From: Bacillus yapensis | Lineage (GTDB): Bacteria > Bacillota > Bacilli > Bacillales > Cytobacillaceae | Direction of reading: 5' to 3' | Assembly: GCF_005280205.1 (NCBI RefSeq) | Contig: NZ_SUND01000024.1 | Location: forward strand, 1 to 53,477 | Length of the DNA: 53,477 bases | Part shown: one piece after another, positions 38,134 through 48,309 of the stretch | How positions within the stretch are numbered: position 1 is the first letter of the stretch | Layout of the letters: every line of letters begins with the position of its first letter | The notes under the pieces: generated by a model | Seen by the model: only the letters and a program-made list of their open reading frames with translations | Database searches by the model: none | What the model was told of the DNA's origin: nothing | Made by a program: the position numbers and the translations under genes

Positions 38134-38163
38134 GTATATTTCCTCTTCTATGTGACGAAAATG
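38134..38163 (+). promoter_or_regulatory. Sigma-F-type promoter of yabS-yabT
   Basis: GTATA (perfect), 15 bases, GACGAAAATG (9/10 to GGNNANAHTR). It lies 30 bases before yabS and fits forespore expression of the kinase YabT. Confidence 0.7.
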
Positions 38164-38192
38164 GTAACAACCTGTGAAGAGGAGGAGAAAGG

Positions 38193-38930
38193 ATGAATCC
38201 AGGAACGATCAAGCAAATTTTATTGATTACGGATGGCTGCTCAAATCAAGGGGAAGATCCGATTGCGATGGCCGCTCTGGCAAAGGAGCAAGGCATAACA
38301 GTGAATGTGATTGGAGTGATGGAGCACGATACAATTGATGAAAAAGGAATGAAGGAAATAGAAGGCATAGCGATGTCAGGTAGCGGTGTCAGTCAGGTTG
38401 TCTATGCGCAAAAATTATCTCAAACCGTGCAAATGGTAACAAGAAAGGCTATGACGCAAACATTACAAGGTGTGGTGAATAAAGAGCTTCGACAAATCCT
38501 TGGTGATTCGAAGTCGGTTGAGGATTTGCCGCCAGAACAAAGAGGCGAAGTCATGGAAGTTGTCGATGAGCTTGGTGAAACTGTGAATTTGGACGTGTTG
38601 ATTCTTGTCGATACAAGTGCCAGCATGAAAAATAAACTTCCGACCGTCAAAGAAGCCTTATTGGACCTGTCTTTGAGCCTTAATGCCCGCTCGGGGAATA
38701 ATCAGTTCGGTGTATTTGTATTTCCCGGGAAAAAGAAAGATGTCGAAAAATTGCTGGACTGGACACCACAGCTTGAATCATTAACAAGCATTTTCCCTAA
38801 GCTGACAACGGGTGGGATTACACCTACAGGTCCTGCTATTCGTGAAGCTTGTGCCTATTTTAAGAAAAAACGTTCTCTAAGGAGTCTATTATCTCGTGAT
38901 GATGAACAGTACTTTGAAGAATCTATGTAA
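38193..38930 (+). CDS. yabS: VWA domain protein YabS
   Basis: A 245-residue protein with von Willebrand factor A-type folds. The first half has LLITDGCSNQGEDP, and the second carries a metal-site motif, LILVDTSASMKNK, and TTGGITPTGPAI. Its function is unknown; it is always found next to the kinase gene yabT and may be its partner or substrate. The ribosome-binding site is AGGAGGAGAAAGG before ATG 38193. Its last 35 bases overlap yabT, and a sigma-F-type promoter lies upstream. Confidence 0.9.
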   Translation: MNPGTIKQILLITDGCSNQGEDPIAMAALAKEQGITVNVIGVMEHDTIDEKGMKEIEGIAMSGSGVSQVVYAQKLSQTVQMVTRKAMTQTLQGVVNKELRQILGDSKSVEDLPPEQRGEVMEVVDELGETVNLDVLILVDTSASMKNKLPTVKEALLDLSLSLNARSGNNQFGVFVFPGKKKDVEKLLDWTPQLESLTSIFPKLTTGGITPTGPAIREACAYFKKKRSLRSLLSRDDEQYFEESM

Positions 38931-39870
38931 GGTTAGTCCAGGGACAATTATCGAAGGGAAATGGCACCATCATCGTTATACGATACTAAAAGAATTAGGA
39001 TTTGGGGCAAACGGAATTGTTTATTTGGCACAATTTCATAATCAAAGGGTAGCGCTTAAAATGAGCGACAACGGAATGTCGATTATATCGGAGGTCAATG
39101 TCCTCAAATCCTTCGCAAAGGTCCAAGGGTCATCCCTGGGGCCTTCTTTAGTTGATGTAGACGATTGGGTTCAAAGAAATCATACAATCTCCTTTTATGT
39201 AATGGAGTACATTGAGGGTCCGGATTTGCTCTCTTTTATCCAACAGAAAGGAAATGGGTGGACAGAAGCTCTTGTACTCCAATTGCTTTCTGATCTTGAC
39301 ACCTTACATAAGCAAGGTTGGGTTTTTGGTGATTTGAAGCCGGAAAATTTAATTGTGATGGGCCCACCACCGCGAATTCGTTGTATTGATGTCGGCGGCA
39401 CCACGATCCAGGGGAGAGCGATTAAAGAATTCACTGAGTTTTATGACCGAGGGTATTGGGGATTGGGGTCACGAAAAGCAGAACCAACCTATGATCTATT
39501 TGCTGTAGGTATGATTATGATCAATATGGCCTATCCAAAACGATTTAATAAGACAACAGGAGGGTTGAACCAGCTAAGAAGCATGATTCAACAAAAGCCA
39601 GAATTAAAAAAGTATGAAGACATCATATTAAATGCGCTTCAAGGGAAATATCAGTCGGCAAAACAAATGAGAATGGACATACTCCAAGGAATAGGGAGTC
39701 AGGCGAAATCTGTAGTTCCGCCCGCACCACAGCAAAGAACCAGAATCAGTGTTAAAACTCAGAGATATTCGCCTAAACCGTCTAAAAGAAGAAAGGGAGG
39801 CTGGGTTGAAACGACTCTAATAGTGACGATTGTATCTGTACTCTACTTTCTCTATATATTTGGAATATAA
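38896..39870 (+). CDS. yabT: Serine/threonine protein kinase YabT
   Basis: A 324-residue Hanks-type kinase of the forespore, DNA-activated in B. subtilis, where it phosphorylates RecA and AbrB among others. The glycine loop is GFGANGIVYLA, the ATP lysine is in VALKMSD, the catalytic loop is VFGDLKPENLIV, and the magnesium motif is IDVGGTT (DVG in place of DFG, as in B. subtilis YabT). A basic region (about 270-300) precedes a single C-terminal membrane segment (TTLIVTIVSVLYFLYIFG). Starts GTG 38896 or ATG 38899/38902 are possible after AAGGAG. Confidence 0.95.
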   Translation: MMMNSTLKNLCKVSPGTIIEGKWHHHRYTILKELGFGANGIVYLAQFHNQRVALKMSDNGMSIISEVNVLKSFAKVQGSSLGPSLVDVDDWVQRNHTISFYVMEYIEGPDLLSFIQQKGNGWTEALVLQLLSDLDTLHKQGWVFGDLKPENLIVMGPPPRIRCIDVGGTTIQGRAIKEFTEFYDRGYWGLGSRKAEPTYDLFAVGMIMINMAYPKRFNKTTGGLNQLRSMIQQKPELKKYEDIILNALQGKYQSAKQMRMDILQGIGSQAKSVVPPAPQQRTRISVKTQRYSPKPSKRRKGGWVETTLIVTIVSVLYFLYIFGI

Positions 39871-40052
39871 TTTTGGAGTGAAAATAAACCTGCAAAAATT
39901 TGAAACAAAATGAAGGTGTCATACGTACTCTACCTAGGAAGATTATGTGTTTATTTTTAGTTGCGGAAACGTTCATGTGAATTGTTTTGATTTGATCTTC
40001 ATTAGTGGTAAGCTTAATAGTGAATAGTAAGCTTTAGAAGGAAGCGAAAAAT

Positions 40053-41486
40053 ATGTTAGAAAGAAAAGTAGAGGCTTTCCTTAAAAAGAGGCAATTCCCT
40101 ATTAATAATATAGGTATTTTAGTAGGGGTTTCTGGTGGTCCAGACTCGCTTGCACTTCTCCATTTTTTGTGGAGTCAAAAAGGTAAATGGAATGTAGAGA
40201 TTTATGCTGCCCATGTTGATCATATGTTTCGAGGGAAAGAATCAGAAGAAGAAGCTCTTTTTGTCCAACGTTTTTGTGAAGACAGAAAAATTCCTTTTGA
40301 AATGACACAAATGAATATTCCTGACTATATGGAGAAAACAGGGTTAAGCTCTCAAGTCGCTGCTCGAGAGCGTAGGTATGAATTTTTTCAACAAGTGATG
40401 GATAAATACAACCTGTCCACTCTGGCTCTTGGACATCATGGTGATGACCAAATTGAGACGATTTTAATGCGATTAACAAGAGGTAGCGCTGGGAAAGCTA
40501 GAGCTGGAATTCCTTTTTCACGAATATTCCACGACAGAGTGCTTGTACGTCCCTTTCTTTGTTTAAACAGGGAAGAGATTGAGGAGTACTGCCTGCTTCA
40601 TCAATTAGAACCGCGAAGAGATCCGAGCAATGAAAAGGATGTGTATAGCCGAAATCGATTTCGAAAATACATTCTTCCTTTTTTAAGAAAAGAAAATCCG
40701 CAGGTTCATGAGCAGTTTCAACGGTTAAGCGAGGAGCTAGAAAGCGATGAAGAGTTTCTTGTCCAGCTAACAGAAGAACGTTTGAAATCGGTTATCACGG
40801 AGAAAAGGGATGCGCGAATTTCCATTGATATTGAAGCATTTAATCTAATGCCTTTGCCTTTACAAAGAAGAGGGATTCAACTAATATTAAACTATCTTTA
40901 TAAGGTAAGACCTGCTTCATTATCCGCCATACATATTGAAAAGATTTTTTCTATTTTAAAAAGTCCTCATCCTTCAGGAACATTAGATTTTCCAAATGGG
41001 TTAAAGGTAGTTCGTTCCTATCAGGAATGCTCCTTTCAATTCCATATACAAACAAATCAAACATCCTATAATCTAGAGATGAGTAAGCCTGGAGAAGTTT
41101 TTTTGCCAAATGGAGACATACTAATGATGGAAGTTCTCCATGGTGAAGAAATGAGAATTACTAGTCCTGCTCAAATTCTCCTTTATATGGAGGAGGATGT
41201 TCTACCTTTGGTGATTCGTACTCGTAAAAACGGGGACCGGATGACCATTAAAGGGATGAATGGAACGAAAAAATTAAAGAATCTTTTTATCGATGAAAAG
41301 GTTCCGATACATATGCGGAATGGTTGGCCCATTGTCACCGACCGAAATGACCAGATCATTTGGGTTCCAGGGCTAAAAAAATCGAATCTTTATTCGGTTC
41401 GTGATTATGAAGTGAGTCAAAGAATAATTCTTTTAACGTATATAAGCAATGATCTTCTAGGGGGCACAGCAAAACATGAAAAATGA
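40053..41486 (+). CDS. tilS: tRNA(Ile)-lysidine synthetase
   Basis: A 477-residue N-type ATP pyrophosphatase that converts C34 of tRNA(Ile2) to lysidine so it reads AUA; it is essential. The PP-loop [12 protein letters not shown] lies at about 29-40, with [35 protein letters not shown] and a C-terminal TilS domain ([24 protein letters not shown]). The ribosome-binding site is GAAGGAAG. An inverted TAAGCTTA repeat (40009-40035) lies just upstream. It overlaps hpt by 11 bases, a coupling kept across Firmicutes. Confidence 0.97.
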   Translation: MLERKVEAFLKKRQFPINNIGILVGVSGGPDSLALLHFLWSQKGKWNVEIYAAHVDHMFRGKESEEEALFVQRFCEDRKIPFEMTQMNIPDYMEKTGLSSQVAARERRYEFFQQVMDKYNLSTLALGHHGDDQIETILMRLTRGSAGKARAGIPFSRIFHDRVLVRPFLCLNREEIEEYCLLHQLEPRRDPSNEKDVYSRNRFRKYILPFLRKENPQVHEQFQRLSEELESDEEFLVQLTEERLKSVITEKRDARISIDIEAFNLMPLPLQRRGIQLILNYLYKVRPASLSAIHIEKIFSILKSPHPSGTLDFPNGLKVVRSYQECSFQFHIQTNQTSYNLEMSKPGEVFLPNGDILMMEVLHGEEMRITSPAQILLYMEEDVLPLVIRTRKNGDRMTIKGMNGTKKLKNLFIDEKVPIHMRNGWPIVTDRNDQIIWVPGLKKSNLYSVRDYEVSQRIILLTYISNDLLGGTAKHEK

Positions 41487-42027
41487 TATTGAAAAAATAT
41501 TAATTACTGAAGAGGAAATTCAAGCGAAAATTAAAGAGATGGCAAAGCAATTGACTGAAGATTATCAGGATACTTTCCCATTAGCGATTGGTGTTCTAAA
41601 GGGCGCCATGCCTTTTATGGGTGACCTTTTAAAAAGAGTGGATGCCTATTTAGAAATGGATTTCATGGATGTATCAAGCTATGGAAATTCTACTGTGTCT
41701 TCAGGTGAAGTGAAAATCATTAAGGATTTAGATACTTCTGTCGAAGGTCGCGATATTTTAATTATCGAAGATATCATCGATAGTGGTCTAACGTTAAGTT
41801 ATTTAGTGGAACTATTCCGCTATCGTAAGGCGAAGTCCATCAAAATCGTCACACTTCTTGATAAGCCAACTGGAAGAAAAGCGGATATCAAAGCTGATTA
41901 TGTATGCTTCAATGTTCCTGATGCCTTTGTTGTAGGATATGGACTTGATTATGCAGAAAAGTATCGTAACTTACCATATATTGGTGTTTTAAAACCAGAG
42001 GTATATACGACGAAAGAAGAAGCGTAA
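41476..42027 (+). CDS. hpt: Hypoxanthine-guanine phosphoribosyltransferase
   Basis: A 183-residue purine salvage enzyme that converts hypoxanthine or guanine plus PRPP to IMP or GMP. The PRPP loop is [13 protein letters not shown] (about 94-106), the N-terminal loop is [13 protein letters not shown], and the base-binding region is [21 protein letters not shown]. The ribosome-binding site AGGGGG lies inside the tilS 3' end. In B. subtilis the protein (HprT) also interacts with TilS to regulate ftsH, and the three genes keep their order here. Confidence 0.97.
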   Translation: MKNDIEKILITEEEIQAKIKEMAKQLTEDYQDTFPLAIGVLKGAMPFMGDLLKRVDAYLEMDFMDVSSYGNSTVSSGEVKIIKDLDTSVEGRDILIIEDIIDSGLTLSYLVELFRYRKAKSIKIVTLLDKPTGRKADIKADYVCFNVPDAFVVGYGLDYAEKYRNLPYIGVLKPEVYTTKEEA

Positions 42028-42178
42028 AATAATAACATTATTTTTCAATTCCTATTATAAAATATAGGCATAGACACGCTTGAAAATTAAGGATTTATCA
42101 AAAAGGAAAATCCTTGGTTTCAAATAAATCACTATGATACTAGTTAGTATAGTTGTTTACCGTGGGAGGAGGTAAGGG

Positions 42179-44158
42179 ATGAATCGCATTTTTCGCAATA
42201 CCATCTTTTATTTACTGATATTTTTGGTCATTATTGGTGTTGTAAGTTTCTTCAATGGAAATAATGAGCCGACAGAAGATATGTCTTATGATGAATTTAT
42301 TACCCATTTACAAGCAGGTGATGTAAAGGAACTCAGCATTCAACCTGAAAGAGGGGTATATGAAGTAAAAGGAAGCCTTGAAAGTTATGAAGAAGGAAAG
42401 ACCTTTATAACATATGTATGGAATAGCGAACAGCTATTACAAGAAGTGGATAAAGCAGCGGCAGCGTCAGAAGTAAAAGTGATGCCTGCTAAGGAAACAA
42501 GTGGTTGGGTAACCTTCTTCACTTCCATTATTCCATTTATCATTATTTTCATCTTATTCTTCTTCCTATTAAACCAGGCTCAAGGCGGCGGAAGTCGTGT
42601 TATGAACTTTGGTAAGAGTAAAGCTAAGCTTTACAACGATGAAAAGAAGAAGGTCCGCTTCAAAGATGTTGCGGGTGCAGATGAAGAAAAGCAAGAGCTT
42701 GTAGAGGTTGTTGAATTCTTGAAGGATCCTCGAAAGTTCGCAGAACTAGGTGCAAGAATTCCTAAAGGGGTGCTCCTTGTTGGACCTCCAGGGACTGGTA
42801 AAACATTGCTTGCTCGCGCTGCAGCAGGGGAAGCGGGAGTACCGTTCTTCTCTATCAGTGGTTCTGATTTTGTTGAAATGTTTGTTGGGGTCGGGGCATC
42901 CCGTGTTCGTGATTTGTTTGAAAATGCGAAGAAAAATGCGCCATGTATTATTTTCATTGATGAAATTGATGCGGTTGGTCGTCAGCGTGGAGCTGGTCTT
43001 GGTGGAGGTCACGATGAACGTGAGCAAACTCTTAACCAATTGCTTGTTGAAATGGATGGTTTCGGAGCAAATGAAGGAATTATCATCATTGCTGCGACAA
43101 ACCGCCCAGATATTTTGGACCCAGCGTTATTGCGTCCAGGGCGCTTTGACCGTCAAATCACAGTGGACCGTCCAGATGTTATTGGACGTGAAGCGGTATT
43201 GAAAGTACATGCTCGAAATAAACCGTTAGATGAATCAGTTGATCTAAAAGCTATTGCTGCTCGCACACCAGGTTTCTCTGGAGCAGACTTAGAGAATTTA
43301 TTAAACGAAGCAGCGTTAGTAGCCGCTCGTCGAAATAAGAAAAAAGTCGATATGGATGATATCGATGAGGCGACAGACCGTGTCATTGCAGGTCCAGCTA
43401 AAAAGAGCAGGGTAATCTCCAAGAAGGAGAGAAACATTGTTGCTTTCCATGAGGCTGGCCACACTGTCATTGGTGTTGTCTTAGAAGAAGCAGATATGGT
43501 TCATAAGGTAACAATTGTACCTCGTGGTCAAGCTGGTGGATATGCTGTAATGCTTCCGAAAGAAGACCGCTACTTTATGACGAAGCCTGAGCTTCTTGAC
43601 AAGATTGTCGGATTGCTAGGTGGACGTGTTGCAGAGGAAATTGTATTTGGCGAAGTAAGTACAGGTGCACATAACGACTTCCAACGCGCAACAGCCCTTG
43701 CACGTCGAATGGTTACTGAGTTTGGTATGAGTGATAAATTAGGACCGTTACAATTTGGTCAACCACAAGGTGGTCAAGTGTTCTTAGGTCGCGACCTTCA
43801 TAATGAACAGAATTACTCAGATGCAATTGCCTATGAAATTGATCTAGAAATTCAACGCATTATTAAAGAATGCTACGAAAAAGCGAGAACTATCCTCACT
43901 GAGAACCGTGACAAACTTGATTTAATCGCAAATACTTTATTAGAAGTAGAAACATTAGTTGCTGAACAAATCAAACATTTGTTTGACCATGGTACAATGC
44001 CTGAACGAAAGACATCTACGGATGACGACGTTAAGGTAAATATCAGCGTCAAGAAGGATGAGGAAAGCACAGAGAAGCCTGAAGCTGTTGATTTAGGAAA
44101 AACAGATGATGGTTTTGAGGTTCCGCCAACTTCAACTGATGAAGATAAAAAAGAGTAA
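42179..44158 (+). CDS. ftsH: ATP-dependent zinc metalloprotease FtsH
   Basis: A 659-residue membrane AAA+ protease forming hexamers that degrade membrane and regulatory proteins (in B. subtilis including Spo0E and YneA). Two membrane segments are at about 5-24 and 110-132, Walker A GPPGTGKT begins at about residue 202, Walker B IFIDEID at about 258, the second region of homology carries [18 protein letters not shown], and zinc motif HEAGH at about 424. The C-terminal tail is acidic. The ribosome-binding site is GGGAGGAGG before ATG 42179. A terminator follows. Confidence 0.98.
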   Translation: MNRIFRNTIFYLLIFLVIIGVVSFFNGNNEPTEDMSYDEFITHLQAGDVKELSIQPERGVYEVKGSLESYEEGKTFITYVWNSEQLLQEVDKAAAASEVKVMPAKETSGWVTFFTSIIPFIIIFILFFFLLNQAQGGGSRVMNFGKSKAKLYNDEKKKVRFKDVAGADEEKQELVEVVEFLKDPRKFAELGARIPKGVLLVGPPGTGKTLLARAAAGEAGVPFFSISGSDFVEMFVGVGASRVRDLFENAKKNAPCIIFIDEIDAVGRQRGAGLGGGHDEREQTLNQLLVEMDGFGANEGIIIIAATNRPDILDPALLRPGRFDRQITVDRPDVIGREAVLKVHARNKPLDESVDLKAIAARTPGFSGADLENLLNEAALVAARRNKKKVDMDDIDEATDRVIAGPAKKSRVISKKERNIVAFHEAGHTVIGVVLEEADMVHKVTIVPRGQAGGYAVMLPKEDRYFMTKPELLDKIVGLLGGRVAEEIVFGEVSTGAHNDFQRATALARRMVTEFGMSDKLGPLQFGQPQGGQVFLGRDLHNEQNYSDAIAYEIDLEIQRIIKECYEKARTILTENRDKLDLIANTLLEVETLVAEQIKHLFDHGTMPERKTSTDDDVKVNISVKKDEESTEKPEAVDLGKTDDGFEVPPTSTDEDKKE

Positions 44159-44165
44159 ATGAATG

Positions 44166-44192
44166 AGGTGCCCTAAATATGGGGCACCTTTT
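44166..44192 (+). terminator. ftsH terminator
   Basis: AGGTGCCC-TAAATAT-GGGGCACCT followed by TTT; strong stem, short T run. Confidence 0.75.
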
Positions 44193-44338
44193 GTGTTGTG
44201 AGAATGAGGAATTTGTCTTTCTGGCGAGATTTCCGCATTCCATTAAAGCAACATGTTGCGAAAAATGGCTTTATTTGTGTTAAAATGTTGGCAGAATATG
44301 AATGTTGTGCCTTTAATTTAGATAAAGTGGTGATCCGG

Positions 44339-45121
44339 GTGATTTTTGTTTTTGATGTTGGTAATACAAATATGGTTCTTGGCGTTTATGATAAAGATGA
44401 ATTGAAGCACCATTGGCGAATTGAAACCAATCGAAATAAAACCGAAGATGAATATGGCATTGTGATTAAAAGTTTGTTCGACCATGTAGGGCTAGAGCTT
44501 TCTGCGATTAAAGGAATTATTATTTCCTCAGTCGTTCCTCCGATTATGTTAGCGTTAGAAAGAATGTGTGAACGCTATTTCCATATTAAGCCACTTGTAG
44601 TAGGGCCGGGAATTAAGACAGGGTTAGATATAAAATATGAGAACCCGCGTGAGGTGGGGGCAGACCGTATCGTGAATGCCGTCGCTGCGATTCATGAATA
44701 TGGTAGTCCGCTGATTATCGTTGATTTTGGAACAGCGACAACGTATTGCTATGTAAATGAACATAAGCAATATATGGGCGGGGCGATTGCGCCAGGCGTG
44801 AATATTTCTACGGAGGCCCTTTATCAAAAGGCAGCGAAGCTTCCTCGTATTGAAATTGTGCCACCACCTGAAGGTGTTGTCGGGAAAAATACTGTTGCGG
44901 CAATGCAAGCAGGCATTTTATATGGTTATGTAGGTCAAGTGACAGAGATTGTGAAAAGAATGAAGCAACAGAGTAAAGAAACCCCACAGGTGATTGCAAC
45001 GGGTGGACTTTCTGAGTTGATTGCTAAAGAAACAAACGTTATTGATATTGTCGATCCTTATTTAACATTAAAAGGTCTACAGCTCATTTATAAACGAAAC
45101 ATGGAAACGATAAAGAAATAA
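44339..45121 (+). CDS. coaX: Type III pantothenate kinase
   Basis: A 260-residue kinase of the ASKHA fold for the first step of coenzyme A synthesis, needing a monovalent cation. [15 protein letters not shown] is the phosphate-1 motif, and [25 protein letters not shown] and [15 protein letters not shown] follow. The open frame runs back to 44198, but AAAGTGGTGAT lies 4 bases before GTG 44339, which gives the family N-terminus. It opens the coaX-hslO-yacD series. Confidence 0.96.
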   Translation: MIFVFDVGNTNMVLGVYDKDELKHHWRIETNRNKTEDEYGIVIKSLFDHVGLELSAIKGIIISSVVPPIMLALERMCERYFHIKPLVVGPGIKTGLDIKYENPREVGADRIVNAVAAIHEYGSPLIIVDFGTATTYCYVNEHKQYMGGAIAPGVNISTEALYQKAAKLPRIEIVPPPEGVVGKNTVAAMQAGILYGYVGQVTEIVKRMKQQSKETPQVIATGGLSELIAKETNVIDIVDPYLTLKGLQLIYKRNMETIKK

Positions 45122-45187
45122 GCTTGTATTAGGCTTGAGGATATTTTAAATACAGCTAATGAAATGCATCTTGAAAGGGGCAAAACA

Positions 45188-46066
45188 ATGAGTGATTATT
45201 TAGTAAAAGCACTGGCCTATAATGACCAGGTACGTGCTTATGCTGTTCGTAGTACAGAAACGGTAGGAGAAGCACAAAGACGCCATCAAACATGGCCAAC
45301 GGCTTCAGCTGCTCTGGGTCGATCCATTTCAGCTGGAGTGATGATGGGTTCTATGCTGAAGGGCGAAGAAAAGCTAACAGTCAAAGTGGAGGGAGATGGC
45401 CCACTCGGTCCGATTCTTGTTGATGCGGATGCGAAGGGACATGTAAGGGGTTATGTAACCCATCCTCAAGTTCACTTTGATTTGAATGAACATGGGAAAC
45501 TTGATGTTAGAAGAGCTGTGGGTACAAGTGGCTTCCTATCAGTTGTTAAAGATATAGGTTTAAGAGATTATTTCACTGGGCAAGTTCCGATTGTATCAGG
45601 GGAGCTCGGGGAAGACTTCACCTATTATTTTGTAAAATCTGAGCAAGTTCCATCTTCTGTCGGTGTAGGTGTATTAGTGAACCCAGATAATACAATTCTT
45701 GCTGCTGGTGGATTTATTATTCAGTTATTACCAGGGACAGAGGATGAAACGATTACTCAAATTGAAGAACAATTAAAAACAATCCCGCCAATCTCGAAGT
45801 TGATTGAAAAAGGACTAACGCCAGAAGAAATTTTAGAAGCAGTGCTAGGCAAAGGGAATGTCCGTTTTCTTGAAACACAACCGGTTTCTTTTACATGCTC
45901 ATGCTCAAAAGAGCGATTTGCTGACGCGATTGTGACCCTTGGAAAAGAAGAGATCCAAGATATGATCGAAACAGATGGCAAAGCAGAGGCACAGTGCCAT
46001 TTTTGTAATGAGACCTATCTGTACACAAAAGAAGAATTAGAAAATTTAATAGAGGAAGCAAAATAG
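45188..46066 (+). CDS. hslO: Redox-regulated chaperone Hsp33
   Basis: A 292-residue chaperone activated by oxidative unfolding. The conserved N-terminal domain begins [20 protein letters not shown], and the C-terminal redox switch holds the zinc-binding cysteines CSCSKE and CHFC (about 240-275). When oxidised it releases zinc and binds unfolding proteins. The start at ATG 45188 follows GAAAGGGG; codons from 45164 are discounted. It is followed after 36 bases by yacD. Confidence 0.97.
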   Translation: MSDYLVKALAYNDQVRAYAVRSTETVGEAQRRHQTWPTASAALGRSISAGVMMGSMLKGEEKLTVKVEGDGPLGPILVDADAKGHVRGYVTHPQVHFDLNEHGKLDVRRAVGTSGFLSVVKDIGLRDYFTGQVPIVSGELGEDFTYYFVKSEQVPSSVGVGVLVNPDNTILAAGGFIIQLLPGTEDETITQIEEQLKTIPPISKLIEKGLTPEEILEAVLGKGNVRFLETQPVSFTCSCSKERFADAIVTLGKEEIQDMIETDGKAEAQCHFCNETYLYTKEELENLIEEAK

Positions 46067-46102
46067 ACCATGATTCAGATCAATTTTTGGAGGAGAATCG
46101 GT

Positions 46103-46987
46103 TTGGAAAAAAAGTTGGAGAAAAAGCAGCTATGGTTGATAATCGCTGGCCTTATTTTGATCAATTGTCTAACCGTTGCTTTTTTTCTAACTAAACAGGG
46201 GACAGGCTTTGGTTCAGGTGAGGTTGTTGCAACGGTAGGCAAAGAAGAAATCACGAGACAAGACTGGCTGAATGTCATGGAATCAAGATATGGTAAGGAT
46301 GTACTCAAGGAGCTTATCGATCAAAAGGTTGTTGAGTCGTTGGCGAAAAAATACGATATTAAAGTGTCCGAAGCAGCGATTGATCGGGAAATGCTTTTAG
46401 TCAAAACGATGTATGGGAATTCAACAGAGGCGTCAAGTGAAGAAGAGTGGCGGAAGCAAATCGAAGCAAGCTTGCTGTTAGAAGAGATTTTAACAAAGGA
46501 TGTTGAAATTCCAGAAGCTGAATTAAAAGCTTATTACGAGGAAAACAATAGTCTATATAACATACCAACTTCCTATCATGTCTCACAGATTGTTGTAAAA
46601 ACGCTGGATGAAGCGAAACAAGCGGTCAAGGAATTGGAACAAGGATCAAATTTTTCTACATTGGCGATGGAAATGTCGATTGATGAATTTAGCGCGAGTC
46701 AGGGTGGCGATCTGGGATTCGTTCGAGCAGACGATGAGTATTTGCCCCCAAAATACATAGAGGCAATCGAGAAATTGAAGCCAGACAAATGGAGTGAGCC
46801 GATTCAAGTCGAAGAAGGTTATGCGATCGCATTGCTACATGAGCGTATTGAAGGAAAGAAATATGGTTTTAAAGAAGTGAAGGATGAAATTAGAAGAGTG
46901 ATTGCTCTAGAGGAAATGCAAGGGCATTCGACTGTAGAAGATTTTTGGAATGAAGTGAAAGTCGACTGGTTTTACGGTGAACAATGA
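46103..46987 (+). CDS. yacD: Peptidyl-prolyl isomerase-like protein YacD
   Basis: A 294-residue membrane-anchored parvulin-type protein related to the foldase PrsA. One N-terminal membrane segment (LWLIIAGLILINCLTVAFFL, about 10-29) has no lipobox cysteine, so it is probably a signal anchor. An N-terminal SurA-like helical part is followed by a PpiC domain (about 150-245: YHVSQIVVKT, FSTLAMEMSIDEFSASQGGDLGF). It probably folds exported proteins. The start is TTG 46103, 7 bases after GGAGGAG; the longer frame from 46070 contains that site. Confidence 0.88.
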   Translation: MEKKLEKKQLWLIIAGLILINCLTVAFFLTKQGTGFGSGEVVATVGKEEITRQDWLNVMESRYGKDVLKELIDQKVVESLAKKYDIKVSEAAIDREMLLVKTMYGNSTEASSEEEWRKQIEASLLLEEILTKDVEIPEAELKAYYEENNSLYNIPTSYHVSQIVVKTLDEAKQAVKELEQGSNFSTLAMEMSIDEFSASQGGDLGFVRADDEYLPPKYIEAIEKLKPDKWSEPIQVEEGYAIALLHERIEGKKYGFKEVKDEIRRVIALEEMQGHSTVEDFWNEVKVDWFYGEQ

Positions 46988-46992
46988 GGGAT

Positions 46993-47021
46993 GAAAACAC
47001 GGGCTTGTGCTCGTGTTTTTT
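46993..47021 (+). terminator. yacD terminator
   Basis: AAAACACGGGC-TTGT-GCTCGTGTTTT with T run. Confidence 0.85.
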
Positions 47022-47103
47022 ACTAGATTAGAAGGAGCCTGAATTGTTGATTTTGTGAAGATTTTTTGAATGAAAAATATTCAGTTTTTTTAATGTAAAA
47101 TGA

Positions 47104-47132
47104 TTGACAATTTAGGCTGGGATTGATAAATT
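47104..47132 (+). promoter_or_regulatory. Possible sigma-A promoter of cysK
   Basis: TTGACA is perfect; with 17 bases the -10 is TAAATT, a weak match. Expected CymR operator sequence could not be confirmed by eye. Confidence 0.4.
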
Positions 47133-47174
47133 TGAATTAATCCAATAAAAATACTCGGAAATAGAGGTGTCGTA

Positions 47175-48098
47175 ATGGTACGTATAGCCAATTCAATTAC
47201 AGAATTAGTAGGTCAAACGCCAGTTGTAAAATTAAATCGTCTTGTTGATGAAAACAGCGCAGATGTGTATTTGAAATTAGAGTACATGAACCCGGGAAGC
47301 AGCGTAAAAGACCGTATCGCTTTGGCGATGATCGAAGCAGCAGAAGAGCAAGGAAAGCTGAAAGCTGGAGATACAATCATTGAACCAACGAGCGGTAATA
47401 CAGGAATTGGTTTAGCGATGGTCGCTGCAGCAAAAGGCTATAAAGCGATTCTTGTCATGCCTGAAACGATGAGCTTGGAGCGTAGAAACTTACTTCGTGC
47501 TTATGGAGCAGAGCTTGTATTAACTCCAGGGCCTGAAGGAATGGGTGGAGCGATTCGTAAGGCGACTGAACTTGCTGAAGCAAACGGTTATTTCATGCCT
47601 CAACAATTTGAAAACTTTGCGAACCCAGAGGTACACAAAAGAACAACAGGTAAAGAAATTGTGGAGCAATTCGGTGACCAGCTTGATGCCTTTATTTCTG
47701 GAATCGGAACAGGTGGTACAATTACAGGAGCTGGTTCTGTACTAAAAGAAGCATATCCTGATATCAAAATTTATGCGGTTGAGCCAACTGATTCTCCAGT
47801 TTTATCTGGTGGAAAGCCTGGCCCTCATAAAATCCAAGGAATTGGAGCAGGGTTTGTACCAACTGTATTAAATACAGAAGTTTACGATGAAGTAATTCAA
47901 ATCACGAACGATGAGGCATTTGAATATGCTCGCCGTGCTGCAAAAGAAGAAGGGATCCTAGGTGGTATTTCTTCTGGAGCTGCGATTTCAGCTGCACTAA
48001 AAGTGGCAAAAGAGCTTGGAAAAGGGAAGAAAGTATTAGCGATTATCCCAAGTAACGGAGAACGCTACTTAAGTACACCATTATATTCTTTTGAGTAA
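47175..48098 (+). CDS. cysK: Cysteine synthase A (O-acetylserine sulfhydrylase)
   Basis: A 307-residue PLP enzyme that makes cysteine from O-acetylserine and sulfide. The PLP lysine is K45 in [12 protein letters not shown], the substrate loop TSGNTG is at 72-77, and the PLP phosphate loop GTGGTITG follows further on. In B. subtilis CysK also binds the repressor CymR. The ribosome-binding site is AGAGGTG before ATG 47175. It has its own terminator and is not joined to the folate genes; the pab genes that follow it in B. subtilis are missing. Confidence 0.97.
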   Translation: MVRIANSITELVGQTPVVKLNRLVDENSADVYLKLEYMNPGSSVKDRIALAMIEAAEEQGKLKAGDTIIEPTSGNTGIGLAMVAAAKGYKAILVMPETMSLERRNLLRAYGAELVLTPGPEGMGGAIRKATELAEANGYFMPQQFENFANPEVHKRTTGKEIVEQFGDQLDAFISGIGTGGTITGAGSVLKEAYPDIKIYAVEPTDSPVLSGGKPGPHKIQGIGAGFVPTVLNTEVYDEVIQITNDEAFEYARRAAKEEGILGGISSGAAISAALKVAKELGKGKKVLAIIPSNGERYLSTPLYSFE

Positions 48099-48116
48099 TG
48101 ATATATTTGTGCGAGG

Positions 48117-48147
48117 AGCAATAGTCGGTTGACTATTGCTTTTTTTG
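48117..48147 (+). terminator. cysK terminator
   Basis: AGCAATAGTC-GGTT-GACTATTGCT, a perfect 10-base-pair stem, followed by seven T. Confidence 0.92.
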
Positions 48148-48249
48148 TTTTATGAAGTTGTCACGCAGTTTACCGCTTACCCTTATGAGGGGAAATCAAG
48201 GACTTTTCATTGTCGCTCCTTTTTACGGGTTTTCCTAGTCCTCAAAAGG

Positions 48250-48279
48250 TTTTAGAAATGACTTCTAAAATGCTACAAT
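48250..48279 (+). promoter_or_regulatory. folP promoter with internal inverted repeat
   Basis: Extended -10 TGCTACAAT (48271-48279). A perfect inverted repeat, TTTTAGAA-ATGAC-TTCTAAAA (48250-48270), covers the expected -35 and spacer. It could be an operator. The folP ribosome-binding site TTTGGAGG follows at 48295. Confidence 0.6.
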
Positions 48280-48309
48280 AAACGAAAGCGAAAGTTTTGG
48301 AGGATAAGA

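Noticed and set aside
42092-42116. Terminator between hpt and ftsH
   Set aside because: AAGGATTT / AAAATCCTT can pair, but there is no T run after it; left unassigned.
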